This document shows positions 17,270 through 25,020 of a stretch of 64,000 nucleotides of DNA, one piece after another. Each line of letters opens with the position of its first letter. Within the stretch, counting starts at the first letter, position 1. The DNA is from Arthrobacter sp. SLBN-112 (lineage in GTDB: Bacteria > Actinomycetota > Actinomycetes > Actinomycetales > Micrococcaceae), in the NCBI RefSeq assembly GCF_006715225.1, contig NZ_VFMU01000001.1, positions 1,302,001-1,366,000 of the forward strand. Reading direction: 5' to 3'. A model generated the notes under the pieces. That model did not search any database. It saw nothing but the letters and a program-made list of their open reading frames with translations, and had not been told where the DNA came from. The position numbers and the translations under genes are program-made.

Positions 17270-17941
17270 TCAGGCCAGGCGGTTGATGAGGGCCTGGCTC
17301 GCCGCGTGGATGGCCGGCAGCCGGTCCCCGAGCCCGCACAGGATCAGCCCGGCGTCGGCGGCCTGCATGGCGGAGTCGGTACCGGCGGCGCCGTCCGCGC
17401 GGAGGTAGATCAGGGATTCCACCAGGCGGAAGGTGAAGTCGCCGCCGCCCGGTCCGCCCGGCGCGGCTGACAGCCCCGCGCCCAGTGCCCCGTACAACCG
17501 CCTGAGCTCCTGGCGGTGGTTGTGGAACCGGGCAAAGCGGTCGCTCCTGACCTCGGGCAGGTGGTACAGCACGCCAAGGTTCCACCGCGCGCTGCACAGC
17601 TGGGTGCCGTCATAAAGCGCGACGGCGTGAAGGCGGCTTCCAGCCGGACTTTCGGTTTCCGGGTCATCAGTGGGCAGCGCGGCCACGGCACGTGCGAACG
17701 TCAGCCCGCCGGACACCGTCCCCTCAAGCAGGTCCTCGAGGATATCGTCCTTGGTCTTGAAGTGGTGGTACAGGGACGACTGCCGGATGCCCACCGCGTC
17801 CGCGATGGACCGCGTGGAGGTGCTGGCGAAGCCCTGGGTGGTGAACAGCTCCGCCGCGGCGTCGAGGATTTCATCGCGGGCGGTGGCGCCCGGCCGCGAG
17901 GGCTGCTGGTGGCGGGGGCGGCCCGGTCCGGCGGAAGTCAC
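17270..17941 (-). CDS. TetR-family transcriptional regulator
   Basis: A 223-residue regulator with an N-terminal TetR helix-turn-helix (ARDEILDAAAELFTTQGF, then TRSIADAVGIRQSSLYHHFK) after an Arg/Pro-rich lead and a C-terminal ligand-binding half of unknown specificity. I start it at GTG 17941 (VTSAGPGRP), because the longer upstream frame runs through the intergenic region into the permease start and is not conserved-looking. It is divergent from the permease-carboxylase operon with about 230 bp between, the usual layout for a local repressor, so it probably senses the substrate or a product of that pathway (inference). Confidence 0.82.
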   Translation of the reverse strand: MTSAGPGRPRHQQPSRPGATARDEILDAAAELFTTQGFASTSTRSIADAVGIRQSSLYHHFKTKDDILEDLLEGTVSGGLTFARAVAALPTDDPETESPAGSRLHAVALYDGTQLCSARWNLGVLYHLPEVRSDRFARFHNHRQELRRLYGALGAGLSAAPGGPGGGDFTFRLVESLIYLRADGAAGTDSAMQAADAGLILCGLGDRLPAIHAASQALINRLA

Positions 17942-18053
17942 GGCCCCATTCTTGCACTGCCGGGTGCGCCGAAAGTCACCGCCGGGCATTGTGAGGGGAC
18001 GGAAATCTGCCCGAAACAAGATGTCTATCCGCCTTTTACAGAGGTGAAACTGT

Positions 18054-18126
18054 TTGGGGACATCCCGCTGGAAAACTATCAAGTGACCGGTAATCAGCAG
18101 CCTTCGGCCGAGCGCTGCAGTACCGG
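18054..18126 (+). promoter_or_regulatory. Putative promoter and leader hairpin of the permease-carboxylase operon
   Basis: TTGGGG (18054-18059) and TATCAA (18077-18082) are 17 bp apart, a weak promoter match. Downstream, CCGGTA (18087-18092) pairs with TACCGG (18121-18126) and GCAGC (18097-18101) with GCTGC (18114-18118), enclosing a TCGGCCGA-containing loop; the hairpin ends 44 bases before the permease ATG. Just upstream, ACAG-AGGTGAAA-CTGT and GATGTC...GACATC are possible operator dyads for the TetR protein. The conserved nucleotides of the guanidine-I riboswitch are not seen. Confidence 0.35.
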
Positions 18127-18170
18127 GAGGCTTCGCCCCCAAGATCCCTTTCCAGTTCCGGAGATTCCCG

Positions 18171-19673
18171 ATGACATCCACCGTTCTCCCCACCGTCCAC
18201 CAGGACGATGCAGACCTGACGTCCCTTGGCTACCAGCCCACCCTCCACCGAAAGCTCGGCCGCTACGCTTCCTTTGCTGCTGGCTTCTCGTTCGTTTCCA
18301 TCCTCACCACCATCTTCCAGCTCTTCGCGTTCGGCTACTCGTTCGCCGGGCCGGCGTTCTTCTGGACCTGGCCGGTGGTCTTGGTGGGCCAGCTGCTGGT
18401 GGCCCTGAACTTCGCCGAACTCGCGGCCCGCTACCCCCTGTCCGGTGCCGTGTACCAGTGGGCGCGGCGCGTCGGCGGGGAAGGCGTGGGCTGGTTCGCC
18501 GGCTGGTTCATGGCAATCGCCCAGGTGGTCACCGCAGCTGCAGCGGCCATCGCCCTGCAGGTGGTCCTGCCCCAGCTCTGGGACGGGTTCCAGGTGGTGG
18601 GCGGCGACCCCGCTCTCAACACGGTGACCGGTGCTTCCAACGCAGTGGTCCTGGGCGCCGTCCTCCTGGTGGCCACCACCATCATCAACTCCCTGGGCGT
18701 GAAGCTGATGGCGCACGTCAACTCCGTGGGCGTCACCTGCGAGATCGTGGGTGTCGCGGCCGTGATCCTGGCGCTCATCAGCGCCGCCCAGCGCGGGCCG
18801 GACGTGGTTGCGGACACCACCGTGCTGCAGGGATCAGACCTGGGCGCCGTGGGAGCCTTCCTGGTCTCCGGGCTGATGGCCGCGTACGTCATGGTGGGCT
18901 TCAACTCCGCCGGCGAGCTGTCCGAGGAAACCAAGGACCCGCGCCGCACCGCACCCCGGACCATCCTCTCCGCCCTGCTCATCTCCGGCGTCGGCGGTGC
19001 GCTGATGATCATCACCGCCCTGATGGCGGCCCCGAGCCTCGACGACGGCCGCCTCGCCACCGAGGGCCTGCCGTACGTCCTCACCGCGGTCCTGGGCACC
19101 TTCTGGGGCAAGGTCCTGCTGGTGGACGTGGCCATCGCCATCTTCGTCTGCACCCTGGCGATCCAGACTGCCGGTTCCCGCCTGGTCTTCTCCATGGCCC
19201 GCGACGGCAAGCTCCCGGCGTCGGCCCTGCTCTCCTCCGTCCACCCCACCCGCGGCACGCCCATGTGGCCCTCCATCGTGATCGGGGCCCTTGCAGTTGG
19301 AGTGCTGGCCATCAACGTGGGCAACGCCGCCCTGTTCACCACCCTGTGCAGCGTCTGCATCGTGATGGTCTACCTTGCCTACCTCCTGGTCACCGTCCCG
19401 CAGTTGCTCAACCGCCTCCGCGGCGACTGGGACCGGGTGGGCCAGACCATGCCGGCAGGCCTCTTCTCCCTGGGCCGCTGGGGCCTTCCGGTCAACATCC
19501 TGGCCGTCCTTTACGGCGGCGTGATGGTCGTCAACCTGGCTTGGCCCCGGCCCGAGGTGTACGACCCCTCGGGCGAGAACGGCCTCCTCCTCTGGTCCGC
19601 GCCCCTGATGGTCACCGCCGTGCTGCTCCTGGGCCTCTGGGTCCGGAGCCGGAACCTGGCAGCCAAAGCCTGA
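18171..19673 (+). CDS. APC-family permease (urea/guanidine-type cluster)
   Basis: A 500-residue amino acid-polyamine-organocation permease with about 12 helices. The consensus N-terminal helix region SFAGPAFFWTWPVVLVGQLL and ARYPLSGAVYQWARRVGG (APC signature) are clear, as is FNSAGELSEETKDPRRTAPR after helix 6. In bacteria such permeases head gene clusters for urea-carboxylase-type enzymes, and the four enzyme genes follow on the same strand (69 bp gap, then 4-base overlaps). It therefore most likely imports the operon's substrate, guanidine or a related nitrogen compound (inference from context). Confidence 0.85.
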   Translation: MTSTVLPTVHQDDADLTSLGYQPTLHRKLGRYASFAAGFSFVSILTTIFQLFAFGYSFAGPAFFWTWPVVLVGQLLVALNFAELAARYPLSGAVYQWARRVGGEGVGWFAGWFMAIAQVVTAAAAAIALQVVLPQLWDGFQVVGGDPALNTVTGASNAVVLGAVLLVATTIINSLGVKLMAHVNSVGVTCEIVGVAAVILALISAAQRGPDVVADTTVLQGSDLGAVGAFLVSGLMAAYVMVGFNSAGELSEETKDPRRTAPRTILSALLISGVGGALMIITALMAAPSLDDGRLATEGLPYVLTAVLGTFWGKVLLVDVAIAIFVCTLAIQTAGSRLVFSMARDGKLPASALLSSVHPTRGTPMWPSIVIGALAVGVLAINVGNAALFTTLCSVCIVMVYLAYLLVTVPQLLNRLRGDWDRVGQTMPAGLFSLGRWGLPVNILAVLYGGVMVVNLAWPRPEVYDPSGENGLLLWSAPLMVTAVLLLGLWVRSRNLAAKA

Positions 19674-19742
19674 CACCACTGTCCTCACCTAACAGCAGAC
19701 CCAACAGCTTCCAGAAGAACCCCAAAGACCTACAGGACTGAC

Positions 19743-20618
19743 ATGACACAGACCATCGAAACGCCCATCACAGGCACCGCCACCACAGCCGGTGCCCGGG
19801 CCCACGCCAGGGAACAGCACGGCAAAACCGCGGAGACCATGCGCTTCGTGCCGGCAGCTTCCGCACCGGCCCACCTTCTGGCCGGAATGCCCGACGGCGC
19901 GTCCCCCACATGGGCCGAATCCCTCGCCTTTGGCCGCTACACCACCATGTCCCTGGCCCGCGGCACCCGGGTCCGGCTCACGGACACCGCCGGTGACGCC
20001 TGCGTGCACACCCTCTTGTACCGCGCCGGCGCCCTTTACGAACGCCTGAACGTCGCGGACACCGTCAAGGTCCCGTGGCAGGCATATCCTGCTGCCGGGC
20101 ACCCGCTGCTGTCCGATGCCGGGCGCCTGATGGCAACCATCGTGGCGGACACCTCCTCCCGGCACGACGCACTGGCCGGCGCCACCACCCTCGCCGGCAA
20201 CACGGCGAAGTACGGCGCCGGCACCGCCCACAGCGCCTCCCCGGCGGCACGCGAACTGCTCACCCTGGGCGCCCTGAAGAACGGCCTGGGGCCGCGCGAC
20301 GTCGCCCCGTCGCTGTCGTTCTTCAAAGGCATCGCCGTTGACCCTGCGGGCAGCATCACCTTCATGGGAAGCGCGGGGCCGGGTGCCGCCGTCGAACTCC
20401 TGCTCCAGATGGACGCCGTGCTGGTCTTCGCCAACACCGCCCACCCGCTGGACCCGCGGGCGGACTTCACCGGAACCGCCGTCGACATCGTTGCCTGGCA
20501 CGCGCCGCAGGACCTCCCCGCACTGGAAGCCGGCAGCCTGGCCGGACCATTGGCCCCGGAACACCTGCAGGCCCTCCGCAACACCGAACACGACCTCGCC
20601 GCAAGGAACGCCCGATGA
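19743..20618 (+). CDS. Urea amidolyase-associated protein 1 / carboxyguanidine deiminase subunit
   Basis: A 291-residue member of the UAAP1 (DUF1989-like) family. Proteins of this pair, long annotated as urea-carboxylase associated, have been shown in other bacteria to form carboxyguanidine deiminase (CgdAB), converting the carboxylated guanidine made by the neighbouring carboxylase to allophanate. Recognisable segments include RGTRVRLTDTAGDACVHTLLY, HPLLSDAGRLMATIVADTSSRHD and SLSFFKGIAVDPAGSITF. I do not assign the A or B letter. It overlaps the next gene by 4 bases (ATGA), consistent with a 1:1 complex. Confidence 0.85.
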   Translation: MTQTIETPITGTATTAGARAHAREQHGKTAETMRFVPAASAPAHLLAGMPDGASPTWAESLAFGRYTTMSLARGTRVRLTDTAGDACVHTLLYRAGALYERLNVADTVKVPWQAYPAAGHPLLSDAGRLMATIVADTSSRHDALAGATTLAGNTAKYGAGTAHSASPAARELLTLGALKNGLGPRDVAPSLSFFKGIAVDPAGSITFMGSAGPGAAVELLLQMDAVLVFANTAHPLDPRADFTGTAVDIVAWHAPQDLPALEAGSLAGPLAPEHLQALRNTEHDLAARNAR

Positions 20619-21292
20619 ACACTGCAATCGAAACCAGGTCAACCCCTGACGCCGCCGACACCGCGCTCGCCCCAGGCGCCGTGGTCCTGGACGAGTTCGT
20701 GGAAGCCCGCGGCCCGTGGTCCGCCGTGGTGGCCGCCGGCGACGTGCTGACCATCGTGGACCTGGAAGGCAACCAGGCCGTGGACTGCCTGCTCTACGCC
20801 GCGGCCGACACCACCGTCCGCTACTCCGCCGCCGCCACTATCGCCTCCCAGCAGTCCATCGTCCTCACCAAAGGTTCAGCCCTGCGCGCAGACACCGGCG
20901 CTCCCCTGATGACCGTGGTGGCAGACGAAGTGGGCGTGCACGACACCATCGGCGGCGCCTGCTCCCAGGAGTCCAACACCCTCCGCTACGGCCAGCACAC
21001 CCGCGAACAGCACGCCTGCGTGGAGAACTTCCTGATCGAAGGCTCCCGCTGGGGCCTGGGCAAGCGGGACATGGTGTCCAACATCAACTGGTTCATGAAC
21101 GTCCCCGTGGACCCGGACGGCGCCCTGGGCATCGTGGACGGCCTGTCCGCCCCCGGCAAACGCGTTGCGCTGAAGGCCGAGGTGGACACCCTGGTGCTCG
21201 TCTCCAACTGCCCGCAGATCAACAACCCCTGCAACGGCTTCAACCCCACCCCCGTCCGCGTGATCGTCACCCGGCCGGAGGCTGCACTGTGA
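20615..21292 (+). CDS. Urea amidolyase-associated protein 2 / carboxyguanidine deiminase subunit
   Basis: A 225-residue UAAP2-family protein, homologous to the preceding gene product over the DUF1989-like core: GDVLTIVDLEGNQAVDCLLY, DEVGVHDTIGGACSQESNT, GKRDMVSNINWFMNVPVDPDG, and a C-terminal Cys pair in SNCPQINNPCNGF. DUF1989 enzymes bind metal through Cys residues, so CSQES and the SNCPQ/NPCNG cysteines are candidate ligands. With UAAP1 it should form the deiminase acting between the carboxylase and allophanate hydrolase. ATG 20615 overlaps the UAAP1 stop and its own stop overlaps the carboxylase GTG. Confidence 0.87.
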   Translation: MNTAIETRSTPDAADTALAPGAVVLDEFVEARGPWSAVVAAGDVLTIVDLEGNQAVDCLLYAAADTTVRYSAAATIASQQSIVLTKGSALRADTGAPLMTVVADEVGVHDTIGGACSQESNTLRYGQHTREQHACVENFLIEGSRWGLGKRDMVSNINWFMNVPVDPDGALGIVDGLSAPGKRVALKAEVDTLVLVSNCPQINNPCNGFNPTPVRVIVTRPEAAL

Positions 21293-24200
21293 ACAGCAAG
21301 AACGTGAACACCTTCGACACCCTCCTGATCGCCAACCGCGGTGAGATCGCCTGCCGCATCATCGAATCCGCCCGCAAGCTGGGGCTCCGGACCGTCGCCG
21401 TCTTCTCGGAGGCGGACCGCGGCGCCAAGCACGTCCGGCTCGCCGACGAAGCCGTGCTGCTGGGGCCCGCGCCGGCCAAGGAGTCCTACCTCCGGGTGGA
21501 CGCAATCCTTGCCGCCGCCAAGGAAACCGGCGCGGGCGCCATCCACCCCGGCTACGGTTTCCTCTCCGAGGACGCAGCCTTCGCCGAGGCCGTGGAGGCA
21601 GCCGGCCTGGTGTTCGTGGGCCCCACCGCCGAGCAGTTGCGTATCTTCGGCACCAAGCACACAGCGCGCGAAGCCGCCCGCGCGGCCGGGGTACCCATGA
21701 TCGCCGGTTCCGGGCTGCTTGAGGACGTGGACGCCGCCGTCGCGGCCTCCGCCACGATCGGCTTCCCGCTGATGCTCAAGGCCACCGGCGGGGGCGGCGG
21801 AATCGGCATGACGGTGTGCCGTTCCGAGGCCGAACTCGTGGAAAGCTTCCCCCGCGTGGCCCGCCTGGCCAGTGCCAGCTTCGGCACTGCAGGCGTTTTC
21901 GCCGAGCGTTACGTGGAGAACGCCCGGCACGTCGAGGTACAAATCTTCGGCGACGGCGAAGGCCGGGTGGTCAGCCTGGGCGACCGGGACTGCTCCCTGC
22001 AGCGCCGCCACCAGAAAGTCCTCGAGGAAGCACCCGCCCCGGACCTGCCGGCAGAGCTCCGCGAGGAACTGCACCGCAGCTCCCGCGCCCTCTGCGCCTC
22101 CCTTAACTACCGCTCCGCCGGCACCGTGGAGTTCGTCTATGACTCCGCGCGCAAGGAAGCCTCCTTCCTGGAAGTCAACGCCCGGCTCCAGGTGGAACAC
22201 CCTGTCACCGAGGCCGTTACCGGCGTGGACCTGGTGGAATGGATGCTCCGCCTGGCCCAGGGCGGCAGCGAAGCCGGGGCAGTCCTGGCAGGCGTTCCGG
22301 ACGCAGTGCCGGTGGCCGGGCACGCCGTGGAAGCCCGCGTTTACGCCGAGGACCCGGCACGGGGCTTCCAACCCAGCGCCGGAACCGTCACCAACGCCGC
22401 CTACCCCACGGCAGCAGAAGCCCGCGTGGACGCCTGGGTGGAAACCGGCACTGACGTCTCCACCAACTACGACCCCCTCCTGGGCAAAATCATTACCTCC
22501 GGCGCAAGCCGCACCGACGCCTTCAACCGGCTTGCCGCTGCCCTGGAAAACACCCGGATCGACGGGATCGAGACCAACCTAGGGCTGCTCCGCGCCGTGA
22601 GCGGCATGGACGTGGTCCGCGTGGTCCAGCATTCCACCAGCACCCTGGACAACGTGGGGGACCCGGAGCCGCGCATCACCGTGGGCCGCCCCGGCCTGCA
22701 GACCAGCGTGCAGGACTGGCCGGGCCGCACCGGCCTCTGGCAGATCGGTGTCCCGCCGAGCGGCCCCATGGACGATCTGTCCTTCCGGCTTGGCAACACC
22801 GCCCTGGGCAATCCGGAAGGGGCGCCGGGCCTCGAGTTCACCATGACCGGACCCAGCCTCACTTTCACGCACGCCACCACGGTCTGCGTCACCGGTGCTG
22901 AAGTCACGGTGGCAATTGACGGAACGGAGGTGCCCGCCTGGACCCCCGTGACCGTGCCGGCAGGGGGGACCCTCGACGCGGGCACAGCCGCCGGCAAGGG
23001 CCTGCGCGGCTACATCCTGTTCCAGGGCGGCCTGGACATCCCCAAGTACCTGGGCAGCGCCTCCACCTTCACCCTGGGCCAATTCGGCGGCCATGCCGGC
23101 CGGGTACTGCGCGCGGGCGACGTCCTCCGCGCTGTGAAGCAGGCCGCAGGGCAGGAAGCGCGCACGGCAGCTGTCCCCCTCGACAGCCGTCCCGCCCTTA
23201 CCTCCACCTGGGACCTGGCTGTCGCTGAAGGCCCGCACGGTGCCCCGGAGTTCTTCCAGCGTGAGGATATCGAGGAGCTGTACAGCGCAGAGTACGAGGT
23301 CCACTTCAACTCCGCCCGCACCGGCGTGCGCCTCATCGGCCCCAAACCGCGCTGGGCACGGACCGACGGCGGCGAAGCAGGCCTGCACCCCTCCAACATC
23401 CACGACACCGCCTACTCGGTGGGTGCCCTGGACTTCACCGGCGACACCCCCATCCTGCTCGGCCCGGACGGACCCAGCCTGGGCGGCTTCGTTTGCCCCG
23501 TCACCGTGGTGACGGCCGAACGCTGGAAGCTCGGCCAGCTGCGCCCGGGGGACAAGGTCCGGTTCGTGCCCATCAAAGCCGGCCAGGCGCCGTCGGCCAA
23601 GGACCTGGGACCCGGCCGCCAGCTGGTCCTCCCGGGAGACGCTCAGTGGTCGTCAAACCCGTCCGTGGCAGCCACGGCGACCAGCCGCGGCTTCCGCGGG
23701 GATGGCGACGACGGCGTGCTGGGCCGGGTGCCGGAAGGTTCCGGCCGGCCCGCCGTCACCTACCGCCGCTCCGGCGATGACAACCTGCTGGTGGAATACG
23801 GCGAGATGGTGCTGGACCTGGGCCTGCGTGCCCGCGTCCACGCCCTGCACCAGCAAATCGAAGGGCTCCGGGTGCCGGGCGTCGTGGACCTGACCCCGGG
23901 GATCCGGTCGCTGCAGGTCAAGGTGGACCCGTCCGTCCTGACCACCGCACGGCTGCTGGACCTGGTCCAGGAAATCGAGGCCGCACTGCCTGCCAGTTCC
24001 GAACTGGTGGTTCCCAGCCGCACCGTCCGCCTGCCGCTGTCCTGGGACGACCCCGCCACCCGGGAGGCGATCGAACGCTACATGGCAGGAGTCCGCGACG
24101 ACGCCCCCTGGTGCCCCTGGAACATCGAATTCATCCGCCGGATCAACGGCCTGGACTCCGTCAACGACGTCTTCCACACCGTCTTCAACGCCGAGTACCT

Positions 24201-25020
24201 GGTGCTGGGACTGGGCGACGTGTACCTGGGCGCGCCGGTGGCCACCCCGCTGGACCCGCGGCACCGCCTGGTCACCACCAAGTACAACCCGGCCCGCACG
24301 TGGACGCCGGAGAACGCGGTGGGCATCGGCGGCGCGTACATGTGCATCTACGGCATGGAAGGCCCCGGCGGCTACCAGTTCGTTGGCCGTACCACCCAGG
24401 TGTGGTCCAGGTACGCCGATTCCGCTCCGTTCGAACCCGGGTCGCCGTGGCTGCTGCGCTTCTTCGACCGGATCTCCTGGTACCCCGTTAGCCCGGAAGA
24501 GCTGCTGGACCTGCGCGCCGACATGGCCGCCGGCCGCGGCCGGGGCGTCGAGATCGAGGACGGGACCTTCTCGCTCGCCGAGCACGAGAAGTTCCTGGCG
24601 GAGAACACCGCATCCATCGAGGCGTTCCGCGAAAAGCAGGGTGCGGCCTTCTCCGTCGAGCGGCAGGCATGGGCCGACGCCGGCGAGTTCGACCGCGCGG
24701 AGGCGCTGGCCGCCGTCGTCAGTCCCGTGGTGGATGACGTGGTGGTCCCGGAGGACGGCTCGCTCGTCTCGGCGCCCTTCGCCGCGAGCGTCTGGAAGGT
24801 GGACGTGGCGGCCGGGGACCGGGTGGTGAAAGGCCAGCCGCTGGTATCGCTGGAGGCAATGAAGATGGAAACGGTCCTGGAGGCTCCCTGCGACGGCGTG
24901 GTGCTCCGCGTCCTGCCCGCGGCCGGGGGCCAGGTAGTGGCGGGCGAGGCCGTGGTGGTGCTTGGCGCAGCCGAACCTGCAGGGCTGGAAGAGCTGGAAC
25001 TGGAAGAGGCAGCAGTATGA
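21289..25020 (+). CDS. Biotin-dependent urea/guanidine carboxylase
   Basis: A 1243-residue multidomain carboxylase. The biotin carboxylase domain occupies about residues 5-455 (LLIANRGEIACRII, ATP-grasp KATGGGGGIGMT, EVNARLQVEHPVTE). A KipA/AHS2-like carboxyltransferase half follows (GRPGLQTSVQDWPGRTG, about 461) and a KipI/AHS1-like half from about 822, with NIEFIRRINGL, DPRHRLVTTKYNPARTWTP and GIGGAYMCIYGMEGPGGYQ. The biotin lysine is K1192 in LEAMKMETVL. The allophanate hydrolase is a separate gene, unlike the fungal fusion. Because both deiminase genes are in the operon, guanidine is the more likely substrate than urea. GTG 21289 overlaps the UAAP2 stop; GTG 21304 is an alternative. Confidence 0.93.
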   Translation: MNSKNVNTFDTLLIANRGEIACRIIESARKLGLRTVAVFSEADRGAKHVRLADEAVLLGPAPAKESYLRVDAILAAAKETGAGAIHPGYGFLSEDAAFAEAVEAAGLVFVGPTAEQLRIFGTKHTAREAARAAGVPMIAGSGLLEDVDAAVAASATIGFPLMLKATGGGGGIGMTVCRSEAELVESFPRVARLASASFGTAGVFAERYVENARHVEVQIFGDGEGRVVSLGDRDCSLQRRHQKVLEEAPAPDLPAELREELHRSSRALCASLNYRSAGTVEFVYDSARKEASFLEVNARLQVEHPVTEAVTGVDLVEWMLRLAQGGSEAGAVLAGVPDAVPVAGHAVEARVYAEDPARGFQPSAGTVTNAAYPTAAEARVDAWVETGTDVSTNYDPLLGKIITSGASRTDAFNRLAAALENTRIDGIETNLGLLRAVSGMDVVRVVQHSTSTLDNVGDPEPRITVGRPGLQTSVQDWPGRTGLWQIGVPPSGPMDDLSFRLGNTALGNPEGAPGLEFTMTGPSLTFTHATTVCVTGAEVTVAIDGTEVPAWTPVTVPAGGTLDAGTAAGKGLRGYILFQGGLDIPKYLGSASTFTLGQFGGHAGRVLRAGDVLRAVKQAAGQEARTAAVPLDSRPALTSTWDLAVAEGPHGAPEFFQREDIEELYSAEYEVHFNSARTGVRLIGPKPRWARTDGGEAGLHPSNIHDTAYSVGALDFTGDTPILLGPDGPSLGGFVCPVTVVTAERWKLGQLRPGDKVRFVPIKAGQAPSAKDLGPGRQLVLPGDAQWSSNPSVAATATSRGFRGDGDDGVLGRVPEGSGRPAVTYRRSGDDNLLVEYGEMVLDLGLRARVHALHQQIEGLRVPGVVDLTPGIRSLQVKVDPSVLTTARLLDLVQEIEAALPASSELVVPSRTVRLPLSWDDPATREAIERYMAGVRDDAPWCPWNIEFIRRINGLDSVNDVFHTVFNAEYLVLGLGDVYLGAPVATPLDPRHRLVTTKYNPARTWTPENAVGIGGAYMCIYGMEGPGGYQFVGRTTQVWSRYADSAPFEPGSPWLLRFFDRISWYPVSPEELLDLRADMAAGRGRGVEIEDGTFSLAEHEKFLAENTASIEAFREKQGAAFSVERQAWADAGEFDRAEALAAVVSPVVDDVVVPEDGSLVSAPFAASVWKVDVAAGDRVVKGQPLVSLEAMKMETVLEAPCDGVVLRVLPAAGGQVVAGEAVVVLGAAEPAGLEELELEEAAV

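Noticed and set aside
17942..18170. Guanidine-I (ykkC) or guanidine-III riboswitch ahead of the permease
   Set aside because: The leader has a hairpin and CCGGGAGG, but the conserved blocks of these riboswitches as I know them do not line up. A covariance search (Rfam) would settle it.
20716..21288. N-terminal extension of the carboxylase by 191 codons
   Set aside because: It overlaps UAAP2 entirely in another frame and is Arg/His-rich noise; the biotin carboxylase fold starts at 21289.
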